The notes under the pieces are model-generated. The model was not told the DNA's origin. It saw only the letters and a list, made by a program, of their open reading frames with translations, and made no database searches. Source: Vibrio europaeus (GTDB lineage: Bacteria; Pseudomonadota; Gammaproteobacteria; Enterobacterales; Vibrionaceae). From it: 64,000 nucleotides of DNA. Below, piece by piece: positions 18,743-27,224 of the stretch (position 1 is the first letter of the stretch; every line of letters begins with the position of its first letter). The stretch spans positions 1-64,000 of the forward strand of contig NZ_LUAX01000005.1 of NCBI RefSeq assembly GCF_001695575.1. The letters are read 5' to 3'. The translations under genes were made by a program, and so were the position numbers.

Positions 18743-20914
18743 TTACAGCGTTTCTAGCTTCGCATAAGCAGTGACTAACCATTTGATGCCTTCACCGTTA
18801 AAGGCGACTTGTACACGACTTTGTGGACCACTGCCTTCAAAGTTGATAATGGTACCCTCACCAAACTTAGGGTGCATAACTCGTGAGCCCAAGATAAAGC
18901 CAGTTTCATTGAAGCTCTCTTTCACCACTGTTTGGCTAAAGCGACCTGAACTTGCCGGACGACTCACCTGCGCTTTCATACGCACTTCATCAAGACACGT
19001 TTCTGGCAGTTCACGAATAAAACGGGATGGCTTATGGTACTTATCTTGACCGTATAAACGGCGCATCTCTGCATAGGTGATGTAGAGTTTTTCCATTGCT
19101 CGCGTCATGCCGACGTAGCAAAGGCGGCGCTCCTCTTCCAAGCGCCCCGCTTCTTCCGCAGACATCTGGCTTGGGAACATGCCTTCTTCCACACCGACCA
19201 TAAACACAAGCGGGAACTCCAGACCTTTTGCACTGTGCAGTGTCATAAGCTGAACAGCATCTTCAAACTCGTCAGCCTGACCTTCACCCGCTTCCAGCGC
19301 CGCGTGAGTTAAAAAGGCTGTCAGTAGCGTCATTTCTTCCGCTTCTTCTGGCTTTTCAAACTGTCGGGTCGCCGTTACCAGCTCTTCCAAGTTCTCAATA
19401 CGAGCTTTAGACTTCTCGCCTTTTTCTTGTTCATACATAGCGAACAAACCTGAGTACTTAATGACGTGGTCGGTTTGTTCATGCAGTGAAAACTCACAAG
19501 TGTCATCTTCTAACGCGTTAACCAATTCAACGAAACGGCTTAAGGCTCCAGCAGCGCGACCAGCTAAGACTTTTTCATCAAGGAGCGCAACGCTGGCTTG
19601 CCACATAGTGCAACCGCGATCGCGCGCAGCAAAACGAATCGTCTCCAGCGTTTTATCGCCTAGGCCACGAGTTGGCGTATTCACTACTCGTTCAAAAGCG
19701 GCATCGTCATTGCGGTTTGACATCAAGCGCAAGTAACTTAATGCATCTCTGATTTCTTGGCGTTCGAAGAATCGCATACCACCATAAATACGATAAGGTA
19801 AGCCTGCCTGAATCAACGCTTCTTCCAGTACACGTGACTGGGCGTTATTTCGATACAGCATAGCAGCATCATTCAGTGCTCCGCCTTTATCTTGCCATTC
19901 TTTTATCTTATTCACGGCAAAGCGCGCTTCGTCCAACTCATTATAAGCAGAGTAAACTGAAATTGGCTCGCCTTCCGCACCGTCCGTCCACAGCTCTTTG
20001 CCCATACGTTCAGTGTTATTGGCAATCAGAGTATTTGATGCTTCTAGGATAGTTTTGGTTGAGCGATAGTTCTGCTCAAGGCGAATAGTATTCACGCTTG
20101 GGAACTCTTGAGTGAATTTCTCAATGTTCTCGATTTTTGCCCCGCGCCATCCATAGATTGACTGATCGTCATCACCGACAATCATGACGTGTGAATCAGG
20201 CCCAGCCATCATACGTAACCAAGCATACTGAATATTGTTGGTATCTTGGAATTCGTCGACCAAGATATGTTTGAAGCGCGCTTGATAGTGCTCTCGAACA
20301 AACTTGTTATCACGCAATAACTCATGGGCACGAAGAAGAATTTCAGCAAAATCGACCAGACCTGCTCGGTCACAAGCTTCTTGATAAGCCGTATAAAGCT
20401 GAAGGTAGGTTTTTGTCACCGGGTCATGGTAAGCATCAATATGTTTTGGACGCAGACCTTCATCTTTTTTGCCATTGATCCACCAACTAACCTGACGCGC
20501 TGGCCACTGTTTTTCATCTAGGTTTTGAGCTTTTATCAAGCGACGCAATAAGCGCTGCTGATCGTCTGTATCAATGATCTGAAAATCTTCAGGTAACTTG
20601 GCATCCAGATAGTGAGCCCGAAGGATACGATGACAGATACCATGGAATGTGCCGTTCCACATCCCCGAAGCACTACCCATCATTAACTCTTCAATACGTC
20701 CGCGCATTTCCGCTGCCGCTTTGTTGGTGAAGGTCACCGACATAATGGAGAACGGCGAAGCTTGCTCAACAGACATCAACCACGCAATACGATGAACAAG
20801 CACACGTGTTTTACCACTACCTGCGCCAGCTAAGACGAGTAAGTTTTCGAGTGGGGCAGCAACGGCTTCACGCTGCTTGTCATTCAGACCATCGAGAAGT
20901 AAGGAAGGATCCAT
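18743..20914 (-). CDS. uvrD: DNA helicase II UvrD
   Basis: 723 aa (E. coli 720). UvrD is a 3'-5' superfamily-1 helicase for nucleotide excision repair and mismatch repair. Walker A AGAGSGKT near residue 29, motif Ia [15 protein letters not shown], motif II VDEFQDTN, motif [16 protein letters not shown], motif [11 protein letters not shown], and motif V/VI LMTLHSAKGLEFPLVF and VGMTRAMEKL are all present. The C-terminal MHPKFGEGTIINFEGSG is the UvrD-type Tudor-like RNA-polymerase-binding tail. MDPSLLLDGLNDKQREAV matches E. coli from the first Met. A LexA-like site lies 15-30 bp upstream, so SOS control is likely. Confidence 0.97.
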   Translation of the reverse strand: MDPSLLLDGLNDKQREAVAAPLENLLVLAGAGSGKTRVLVHRIAWLMSVEQASPFSIMSVTFTNKAAAEMRGRIEELMMGSASGMWNGTFHGICHRILRAHYLDAKLPEDFQIIDTDDQQRLLRRLIKAQNLDEKQWPARQVSWWINGKKDEGLRPKHIDAYHDPVTKTYLQLYTAYQEACDRAGLVDFAEILLRAHELLRDNKFVREHYQARFKHILVDEFQDTNNIQYAWLRMMAGPDSHVMIVGDDDQSIYGWRGAKIENIEKFTQEFPSVNTIRLEQNYRSTKTILEASNTLIANNTERMGKELWTDGAEGEPISVYSAYNELDEARFAVNKIKEWQDKGGALNDAAMLYRNNAQSRVLEEALIQAGLPYRIYGGMRFFERQEIRDALSYLRLMSNRNDDAAFERVVNTPTRGLGDKTLETIRFAARDRGCTMWQASVALLDEKVLAGRAAGALSRFVELVNALEDDTCEFSLHEQTDHVIKYSGLFAMYEQEKGEKSKARIENLEELVTATRQFEKPEEAEEMTLLTAFLTHAALEAGEGQADEFEDAVQLMTLHSAKGLEFPLVFMVGVEEGMFPSQMSAEEAGRLEEERRLCYVGMTRAMEKLYITYAEMRRLYGQDKYHKPSRFIRELPETCLDEVRMKAQVSRPASSGRFSQTVVKESFNETGFILGSRVMHPKFGEGTIINFEGSGPQSRVQVAFNGEGIKWLVTAYAKLETL

Positions 20915-20928
20915 TGTGTGCTCAGTTA

Positions 20929-20958
20929 CTGGTTATCTATACATGAAATGGCATTATA
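20929..20958 (-). promoter_or_regulatory. LexA-like box and -10 element upstream of uvrD
   Basis: The minus strand reads ATGTATAGATAACCAG (20929-20944), close to the LexA consensus CTG-N10-CAG and to the E. coli uvrD box, with one mismatch in the conserved half-sites. A TATAAT (20953-20958) lies just upstream. Confidence 0.6.
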
Positions 20959-21239
20959 CCCGAGTGACCTCAAGATGCTAGGTGCAGAGATAAGCAACAG
21001 AATTTGCATCCATTTCGTATTTTTCGCCAAGATCTGAAGAAAAACAGAAACAAAGCCAATGTTAAAGGTGTGTTAAATCAAGAGTTTAAATAATCAAAAC
21101 TAATAAAAACGTTATTTTCTATAATTTATTTGAAAGTTTTTAGCTGGCTTTCCTATCCTTTTAATTAAGCAAGTTGATGAATTACTTCATGATTCGCTTG
21201 CCCACATAAAGTAAAGGAATAAAGTCTGAGGAAAATACT
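20945..21239 (+). other. Intergenic region between uvrD and the bufferin operon
   Basis: A/T-rich and without a credible gene. It carries a TATAAT at 21120-21125 and an inverted repeat ATGAA-TTAC-TTCAT at 21177-21190, about 50 bp before bufA, which could be an operator or leader hairpin. No recognised copper-regulator or ECF-sigma site was found. Confidence 0.4.
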
Positions 21240-21500
21240 ATGAAAAAATCTAATCTTGCTGTTACTGCCGCTGTTACTGGTTTAATTGCTCTTGGTGGCA
21301 CAATGTTAACGGCTGCTCCAGCGGTCGCAGCAGAAAAAGAAAAATGCTACGGCGTGGCGAAAGCAGGCAAAAATGACTGTGCAACTAAAACCAGCTCATG
21401 TGCAGGTACATCAAAAGAAGATAACCAAACGGATGCTTTCGTAGTCGTACCAAAAGGTCTATGTGGCAAGCTTACAGGCGGCAGCACTCAATCTTCATAA
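21240..21500 (+). CDS. bufA: Bufferin-type RiPP precursor (BufA, DUF2282 family)
   Basis: 86 aa small secreted protein. Residues 1-31 form a Sec signal peptide ([20 protein letters not shown] ... AVAA). The mature part has four Cys: C36, C47, C54, C75, in the conserved frame [17 protein letters not shown]...SSCAG...PKGLCGKL. From published work, DUF2282 proteins are bufferin precursors: an MNIO enzyme modifies Cys residues and the exported product binds copper. The next three genes (DUF692, DUF2063, DoxX) form the matching operon. GAGG precedes the ATG. A hairpin after the stop (21511-21538) could let this gene be expressed above the enzymes. Copper binding here is inferred from family. Confidence 0.9.
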   Translation: MKKSNLAVTAAVTGLIALGGTMLTAAPAVAAEKEKCYGVAKAGKNDCATKTSSCAGTSKEDNQTDAFVVVPKGLCGKLTGGSTQSS

Positions 21501-21510
21501 TAAAAATTTT

Positions 21511-21538
21511 AGGCGGTCAGAGGCTCAATCGGCCGCCT
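21511..21538 (+). other. Intercistronic hairpin bufA-bufB
   Basis: Inverted repeat AGGCGGTC / GGCCGCCT (with one G-T pair) between the precursor and the enzyme gene, not followed by a proper T run. Probably an attenuator or mRNA-stabilising stem. Confidence 0.5.
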
Positions 21539-21572
21539 TACTTCTGCCGCTTCTACTTTCAAGGAATGCCCA

Positions 21573-22430
21573 GTGAATGCAGATCATTTTCATAATAAAG
21601 TCGGGGTGGGATTACGTTCACCGCACCTTGATTATTTCAGCCAAGAGAAACCATCACTGTCATGGCTAGAAATCCATAGTGAAAACTACTTCCAACCCTA
21701 TTCGGCACCACGTCAAACTCTACGTAAGCTTGCTAACGACTATCAAATTAGCTGTCACGGTATCGGCTTGTCTTTAGGCAGTGTTGAACGCGTTAACCGT
21801 CGTCACCTCAAACAGCTACAAAATCTAATCAGTGAGATAAATCCCTTTCTGGTTTCTGAGCATTTAAGCTGGAGTGAGAATGGTGGCCATTACTTCAATG
21901 ACTTGCTGCCATTGCCTTATACCGAAGAAGCCTTAGCTATCTTTTGCCGTAACGTACTTGAAGTTCAAGATACGCTGCAACGGCCAATGCTGATTGAAAA
22001 CCCATCCAGCTATGTGAAGTTCAATCACTCAACAATTAGTGAATGGGACTTTTTAACTGAAGTCCAAAAGCGAACTGACTGCCGGCTACTGTTGGACCTA
22101 AACAACATTCATGTATCCGCATTTAACCATGGCTTTGATAGCCACCATTATTTAGATTCAATTCCAGCAGAGGCTGTGGATGAAATTCACTTGGCCGGTT
22201 TTACTGTCAAGCAACTCGATAAGGGTGAAGTATGGATAGATACTCATAGTCGTCCTGTCAGTGATGAGGTGTGGCAACTGTATCAGTTCTGGTTAGAACA
22301 ATATGGCGAAAGACATACCTTGATTGAGTGGGATCTGGATATTCCACAGCCAGAAGTCTTGCTCGCGGAAGCAGCCAAAGCTAGCGACCAGCTCAATCAG
22401 TGGCAAGCTGCGAAGAGGAAAGTGTCATGA
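21573..22430 (+). CDS. bufB: MNIO-family RiPP-modifying enzyme (BufB, DUF692)
   Basis: 285 aa from a GTG with AAGGA 7 nt upstream. It is a TIM-barrel multinuclear non-heme iron oxidative enzyme (formerly DUF692), which in bufferin pathways converts Cys of the precursor into a heterocycle. The metal-binding set is visible: E34-x-S-E-N-Y, H62 (SCHGIGLSLGS), SEH (95-97), IENPSSY (141-147), LLDLNNIH (173-180) with H186 next, EIHLAGF (204-210), IDTHSRPV (222-229) and EWD (252-254). It follows the precursor and overlaps the partner gene by 4 nt (ATGA). Family membership is firm; the exact chemistry on this precursor is inference. Confidence 0.92.
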   Translation: MNADHFHNKVGVGLRSPHLDYFSQEKPSLSWLEIHSENYFQPYSAPRQTLRKLANDYQISCHGIGLSLGSVERVNRRHLKQLQNLISEINPFLVSEHLSWSENGGHYFNDLLPLPYTEEALAIFCRNVLEVQDTLQRPMLIENPSSYVKFNHSTISEWDFLTEVQKRTDCRLLLDLNNIHVSAFNHGFDSHHYLDSIPAEAVDEIHLAGFTVKQLDKGEVWIDTHSRPVSDEVWQLYQFWLEQYGERHTLIEWDLDIPQPEVLLAEAAKASDQLNQWQAAKRKVS

Positions 22431-23209
22431 CATCAAGTGCTTCACCTTCCCTAAGCGAGTTACAAAGCACCTTTGCCAAAGCGCTGCACTACCAAGCCTC
22501 TGGTGAAGATTGCAATATCTGTAGTGACGTTTTCACTGCCGATGAAAGAATGCAGATTTATCGCAATAACTTCATCATCAGCCTTAGTGAAATCCTGCAA
22601 GCGACCTACCCCATGTTGCACGCCCTGTGGGGGGAAGAGTGCTTTGAGCAAGTTGCCCGGCAACACGTACTCAACTACCCGTTAGACGCCGGAGATGTCA
22701 GTCATTATGGTGAGCATTTCGAACAGACTATCGAGCACTTTCCGGCGGTGATTGAAGCAGCGCCCTATAGCATAGAAGTGGCTCGTTACGAATGGCATAT
22801 CGATCTTGCTCAACAGTTGGGGAATCAGATAAGTCTTGCTAACGATTTACTGCCATTAGCTCACCTATCCCATATTACAGAAGATCAGCAACCGCAAATC
22901 CAATTACACCTCAAGCCCGGTGTGATGGCATTTCGGTCATCTTACGCGCTGTTTTCACTCCAGCAAGCCATCAATACTAACAACTTTGATGGTTTGAGTT
23001 TAGAGCAAACAGAACAAGGAGTTATTGTCTACTCATCAGAAAGCGGAGTTTGGACTTTAGCTCTTGCCCCAGAACCTTACGAACTGCTCAACTATTTGCT
23101 GTCTGGCTGCATGCTCACTGAAGTCCCACCAGCACTACTGGCCCATTTGGACTTCCTCACTCAACATGACCTGCTGGCTGGTTTCTCGCTCGCCACATTA
23201 GAAGGATAA
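22427..23209 (+). CDS. bufC: Bufferin maturation partner (BufC, DUF2063)
   Basis: 261 aa from the ATG that overlaps the bufB stop (ATGA), with GAGGAAA upstream. The N-terminal DUF2063 domain (about 8-95) is visible: LQSTFAKALHY, MQIYRNNFIISLSEILQATYPMLHALWGEECF, and the C-terminal half is a beta-rich domain ending LDFLTQHDLLAGFS. DUF2063 proteins are obligate partners of MNIO enzymes and bind the precursor for modification; an older annotation as a DNA-binding domain is probably wrong. Position in the operon supports the role. Length is typical. Confidence 0.87.
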   Translation: MTSSASPSLSELQSTFAKALHYQASGEDCNICSDVFTADERMQIYRNNFIISLSEILQATYPMLHALWGEECFEQVARQHVLNYPLDAGDVSHYGEHFEQTIEHFPAVIEAAPYSIEVARYEWHIDLAQQLGNQISLANDLLPLAHLSHITEDQQPQIQLHLKPGVMAFRSSYALFSLQQAINTNNFDGLSLEQTEQGVIVYSSESGVWTLALAPEPYELLNYLLSGCMLTEVPPALLAHLDFLTQHDLLAGFSLATLEG

Positions 23210-23213
23210 TAAT

Positions 23214-23666
23214 ATGTCTAGCGCCATTAAGAATATGCTCGAGAGCTATGATAACTGGGTCGCCAAATTACAAATCGGCTTTGTCCCGTTACTGCTACTG
23301 TTTTGTCGACTTTGGGTCGCTTGGGTGTTCTTTAATTCTGGGCTAACCAAGATAGCCTCATGGGACAGCACCCTATTCCTATTTGAATACGAGTATCAAG
23401 TTCCGATTTTACCTTGGGAATTGGCTGCCTATATGGGTACAGCCGCTGAACTGATCTTGCCTGTTTTTCTTGCTTTAGGACTTCTCTCACGCCCAATGGC
23501 AGCGATCCTGTTTGTGTTTAACATTATCGCCGTGGTGTCTTATCCCGTTCTGTGGGACAAAGGTTTTTATGATCACCAACTATGGGGCTTAATGATCTTA
23601 AATGTCGTGGTCTGGGGACCTGGTGTTATCTCAGCCGATAAAGTACTGCGCAGTAAACTTGGCTAA
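23214..23666 (+). CDS. DoxX-family membrane protein of the bufferin operon
   Basis: 150 aa with four hydrophobic helices (about 24-42, 68-92, 98-116, 122-142). The N-terminal pattern RLWVAWVFFNSGLTKIASWD is the DoxX signature. It starts 4 nt after bufC with AAGGA upstream. In Caulobacter the gold/copper-inducible gigABCD operon has the same order with a DoxX protein last; its role there is not settled, perhaps oxidative or export-related. Its stop overlaps the stop of the convergent lipoprotein gene. Confidence 0.88.
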   Translation: MSSAIKNMLESYDNWVAKLQIGFVPLLLLFCRLWVAWVFFNSGLTKIASWDSTLFLFEYEYQVPILPWELAAYMGTAAELILPVFLALGLLSRPMAAILFVFNIIAVVSYPVLWDKGFYDHQLWGLMILNVVVWGPGVISADKVLRSKLG

Positions 23667-23875
23667 TCTTCTGAAGATAAGTCTTCTTTGACAGAGTTAA
23701 CCGCATCCCGTGATGCATGACCAATCGCCTTGGTTGTATCACGGGTAGCATGACCAATCGCTGTAGTGGTGTCACGAGTCGAGTGACCAATCGCCGTTCC
23801 CGCCTCTTTTAGCTCCGCACATCCTGACATAACCACAGCTAAACCAGCACCTAACAAAATTTTGTTAAACAACAT
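23663..23875 (-). CDS. Small lipoprotein with 11-residue tandem repeats
   Basis: 70 aa from ATG 23875, which has GGAGG 4 nt upstream; an ATG five codons earlier lacks one. A lipoprotein signal is visible, MLFNKILLGAGLAVVMSGC, so the mature protein is lipid-anchored at Cys19. The rest is three near-identical 11-residue units, TAIGHSTRDTT, TAIGHATRDTT and KAIGHASRDAV, then an acidic tail. The period of 11 suggests an amphipathic helix or coiled coil lying on the envelope, in the manner of LEA-like or Lpp-like proteins. Convergent with doxX, with overlapping stops. Function unknown. Confidence 0.75.
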   Translation of the reverse strand: MLFNKILLGAGLAVVMSGCAELKEAGTAIGHSTRDTTTAIGHATRDTTKAIGHASRDAVNSVKEDLSSED

Positions 23876-23907
23876 AAAACCTCCATGCAATTAATGGGAG
23901 GCATAAT

Positions 23908-23943
23908 AACAAAAACCGCCGCTCTGTATCAGAGGGGCGGTTT
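23908..23943 (-). terminator. Terminator of prlC
   Basis: Stem AAACCGCC / GGCGGTTT (23913-23920 with 23936-23943) with an inner CTCT/AGAG; on the minus strand TTTTTGTT follows. It starts 27 bp after the prlC stop. Confidence 0.85.
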
Positions 23944-23970
23944 CGAATTGATTAAATTCTTACTTTCAAG

Positions 23971-26013
23971 CTAGGCAGCAATGCCTGAATGACGCAGTAA
24001 CGCATCAATCTGCGGCTCACGACCACGGAAGCGTTTAAACAGCTCCATCGGTTCTTCACTGCCGCCCATTTCAAGAATATTGTTCAAGAAGCTTTGACCA
24101 GTTTCGGTATTGAAAATGCCTTCTTCCTCAAAACGTGAGAACGCATCAGAAGAGAGCACTTCTGCCCATAGATAGCTGTAGTAACCTGCACTGTAACCAC
24201 CAGCAAAGATGTGACTAAAGCTGTGCGAGAAACGGTTCCACTCTAAGCTCGGCAACACTGCAACTTTTGATTTCACTTCCGCTAGTGTACCTAAGACACG
24301 TGGGCCAACTTCTGGGTCAAACTCGGTGTGCAGAGTAAAATCAAACAGACCAAACTCTAGCTGACGAAGAATGAACATTGCAGACTGGAAGTTTTTCGCT
24401 GCTAGCATCTTCTCTAACATTTCTTTCGGCAGTGGTTCACCTGTTTCAAAGTGACCAGAAATAAACGCCAACGCATCTTCTTCCCAGCACCAGTTTTCAA
24501 GGAACTGACTTGGCAGCTCTACCGCATCCCAAGGCACGCCATTGATACCTGATACTGCGCCCGTCTCTACTTGAGTCAACATATGGTGAATACCATGACC
24601 AAACTCGTGGAACAGAGTCACGACCTCATCATGAGTAAACAGCGCCGGTTTATCTCCGACAGGACGATTGAAGTTACAGGTTAGGTACGCCACTGGTGTT
24701 TGCAACTCGCCATTTTCATTGTTACGACGCACGCGGCACTCATCCATCCATGCACCACCGCGCTTGTGTTCACGAGCATACAAATCAAGATAGAAGCTAC
24801 CGCGTAGGTTGCTATCTGCATCAAAGATATCAAAGAAGCGTACCGATTCATGCCAAGTATCAACGCCTTCACGTTCTGTGACCGTCATGCCGAAGACACG
24901 ATTTAGCACTTCAAATAGACCACTGACCGCTTTTGCTTCAGGGAAGTAAGGGCGTAACTCTTCATCAGAAATCTGGAACAGATGCTGTTTTTGCTTCTCG
25001 CTGTAGTAAGCAATATCCCAAAGGTTAAGTGCTTCAACGCCAAACTCACTCTTAGCAAACTGACGCAGTTCTTCTACTTCACGCTCACCTTGAGGTTTAG
25101 CCTTGCTCGCTAAATCATTTAAAAAGCTAAGGACCTGAGAAGGGTTTTCCGCCATCTTAGTCGCAAGCGATTTTTCACTGTAGGTATTGAAGCCCAACAT
25201 ACGTGCGATTTCATGACGCAGTTTCAGTTGTTCATTGATGATCTCACTGTTGTCCCACTCGCCCGCTTTAGGACCTCGATCCGAGGCGCGAGTCACGTAC
25301 GCTTCATATAACTCTTTGCGCAGTTCTTGATTGTCACAGTAGGTCATTACTGGCAGGTAAGAAGGGATATCTAAAGTCAGCAAGTATCCATCAAGCTCTT
25401 TTGCTTCGGCTGCCGCTTTTGCTGCCGCCAACGCAGATTCTGGCATACCTGCTAGTTGCGCTTGATCTTCAACATGCTTAGTCCAGCCCATAGTGGCATC
25501 GAGCACATTGTTAGAGAACTTAGAACCTAACTCCGACATACGCTTACTGATTTCACCATAACGATGTTGCTCATCGGCAGGCAGACCAATGCCTGACAAC
25601 TCAAAGTCACGCAGTGAATCAGTGATGGTTTTCTTCTGTGCCTGAGTCAAAGTGGCAAACTCTTCGCTCGCTTTGATTGCCTTGTAGGCTTCAAATAGGC
25701 CCTTATGCTGCCCAACCCAAGTGCCATACTCTGATAACAATGGCAGACAACTTTCGTAGGCGTCGCGCAACTCATCACTGTTCACCACCGAATTCATATG
25801 GCTCACTGGTGACCAAATACGGCTTAAGCGGTCATCCACTTCTTCTATTGGCGCTACAACATTGTTCCAAGTCGGTTGGCTGTTACCCTCTAATACGCTG
25901 TCTATTTTAGCGCGGCAGTCTGCAATCGCATGTTCAACAGCTGGCTTAACATGTTCCGGTTTGATCTGAGAAAATGGAGGCAAATCGGTAAAGCTAAGAA
26001 GTGGATTAGACAT
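23971..26013 (-). CDS. prlC: Oligopeptidase A
   Basis: 680 aa (E. coli 680), M3-family cytosolic zinc metallopeptidase that degrades short peptides, including signal-peptide fragments. The zinc motif VVTLFHEFGHGIHH is visible near residue 465, with the downstream Glu of the EXXXD helix region. MSNPLLSFTDLPPFSQIKPEHV is the typical N-terminus and AAGGA precedes the ATG. Divergent from rlmJ, as in E. coli, where prlC neighbours yhiR/rlmJ. Confidence 0.96.
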   Translation of the reverse strand: MSNPLLSFTDLPPFSQIKPEHVKPAVEHAIADCRAKIDSVLEGNSQPTWNNVVAPIEEVDDRLSRIWSPVSHMNSVVNSDELRDAYESCLPLLSEYGTWVGQHKGLFEAYKAIKASEEFATLTQAQKKTITDSLRDFELSGIGLPADEQHRYGEISKRMSELGSKFSNNVLDATMGWTKHVEDQAQLAGMPESALAAAKAAAEAKELDGYLLTLDIPSYLPVMTYCDNQELRKELYEAYVTRASDRGPKAGEWDNSEIINEQLKLRHEIARMLGFNTYSEKSLATKMAENPSQVLSFLNDLASKAKPQGEREVEELRQFAKSEFGVEALNLWDIAYYSEKQKQHLFQISDEELRPYFPEAKAVSGLFEVLNRVFGMTVTEREGVDTWHESVRFFDIFDADSNLRGSFYLDLYAREHKRGGAWMDECRVRRNNENGELQTPVAYLTCNFNRPVGDKPALFTHDEVVTLFHEFGHGIHHMLTQVETGAVSGINGVPWDAVELPSQFLENWCWEEDALAFISGHFETGEPLPKEMLEKMLAAKNFQSAMFILRQLEFGLFDFTLHTEFDPEVGPRVLGTLAEVKSKVAVLPSLEWNRFSHSFSHIFAGGYSAGYYSYLWAEVLSSDAFSRFEEEGIFNTETGQSFLNNILEMGGSEEPMELFKRFRGREPQIDALLRHSGIAA

Positions 26014-26230
26014 AAATCATTCCTTTTATTGGCAAGCGAACTGACGGGTTCGTCTATTAAGTATATTCAACGTCTTATAGATTAAATATAGGTGGCGTCG
26101 TCATTTTTCAATAGCAGGGATTCGCTAAGTTGTTGCTAAATGCGAGCATCCCAAAGCCACTGAGTATATAATCGGCGCATTGTTCGTACTAACTTCAATA
26201 TGGTTTAAAGACCATTTCGAGAGTGTCATT

Positions 26231-27070
26231 TTGTTAAGTTATCGCCACAGTTTTCACGCCGGCAACCACGCAGACGTGATTAAACATATCGTTCAGAGTC
26301 TTATTCTTAACTCATTAAAGCAGAAAGAGAAGCCGTTTGTTTATCACGACACTCACTCAGGTGTCGGTCGTTATGACTTAACCCACGAGTGGTCAGAGAA
26401 AACCGGTGAATACAAACAAGGTATCGCGCGAGTTTGGCAACAAAATGATATTCCAGAAGATATTCAGAGCTATTTAGAGGCGATTAAAACACTTAACAAT
26501 GGTGATTCACTGCGTTATTACCCTGGTTCTCCACGCGTAGCACGCGCTCACTTGCGCCAGCAAGACCGCATGGTTCTGACCGAGTTGCACCCTGCTGATC
26601 ACCCTCTACTAGAGCAAGAATTTCATCGTGACCGCCAAGTGAGCATCTATAAAGAAGATGGCTTCCAGCGCCTGAAAGCAAGCTTGCCGCCAAAAGAGCG
26701 CCGCGGCTTAGTCTTGATTGACCCACCCTACGAACTAGCAAAAGAGTATCGCGACGTAGTTCAGGCGATTTACCAGAGCCATAAACGTTGGGCGACTGGG
26801 ATCTACGCGATTTGGTACCCAGTGGTCAATCGCTGCGATATCGAAGATATGATTAAAGGCCTAGAAGGTCTCGGCATCCGCAAGATACTGCAAATAGAAC
26901 TGGGGGTGACACCTGATACCAACGAGCGTGGTATGACTGCATCAGGCATGATAGTTATCAACCCTCCGTGGAAACTAGAAAGCCAAATGAACGAGATTCT
27001 CCCCTTCTTGAAAGAGGCCATTGCTCCAACAACTGGGCACTTTAAAGTCGAATGGATAGTGCCAGAGTAA
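26231..27070 (+). CDS. rlmJ: 23S rRNA (adenine2030-N6)-methyltransferase
   Basis: 279 aa if the TTG at 26231 is the start, which gives MLSYRHSFHAGNHADVIKH, identical in register to E. coli RlmJ (280 aa). An ATG at 26180 gives 17 extra residues that are not in E. coli; a TATAAT at 26167 would also put the transcript start near 26178, too close for that ATG. The enzyme methylates A2030 of 23S rRNA using SAM. The N6-adenine motif is LIDPPYELAKEY, and YYPGSPRVA and MTASGMIVINPPWKLE are conserved. A terminator follows. Confidence 0.92.
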   Translation: MLSYRHSFHAGNHADVIKHIVQSLILNSLKQKEKPFVYHDTHSGVGRYDLTHEWSEKTGEYKQGIARVWQQNDIPEDIQSYLEAIKTLNNGDSLRYYPGSPRVARAHLRQQDRMVLTELHPADHPLLEQEFHRDRQVSIYKEDGFQRLKASLPPKERRGLVLIDPPYELAKEYRDVVQAIYQSHKRWATGIYAIWYPVVNRCDIEDMIKGLEGLGIRKILQIELGVTPDTNERGMTASGMIVINPPWKLESQMNEILPFLKEAIAPTTGHFKVEWIVPE

Positions 27071-27088
27071 ATCGAACTAAACTTTTAA

Positions 27089-27120
27089 GGGCGTAACCTA
27101 TTGAGGTTACGCCTTTTTTA
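27089..27120 (+). terminator. Terminator of rlmJ
   Basis: Stem GGCGTAACCT / AGGTTACGCC with loop ATTG, followed by TTTTTT. Confidence 0.9.
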
Positions 27121-27224
27121 TTGAGCAAAGAAAATATTTCGATATTTTTGAAATTAAGTGTCGTCTTTTGTTTTTCTCCATCGTCTTAGTAGGTGTAAAT
27201 ACTCCACTACTTTAGGAAAACACC

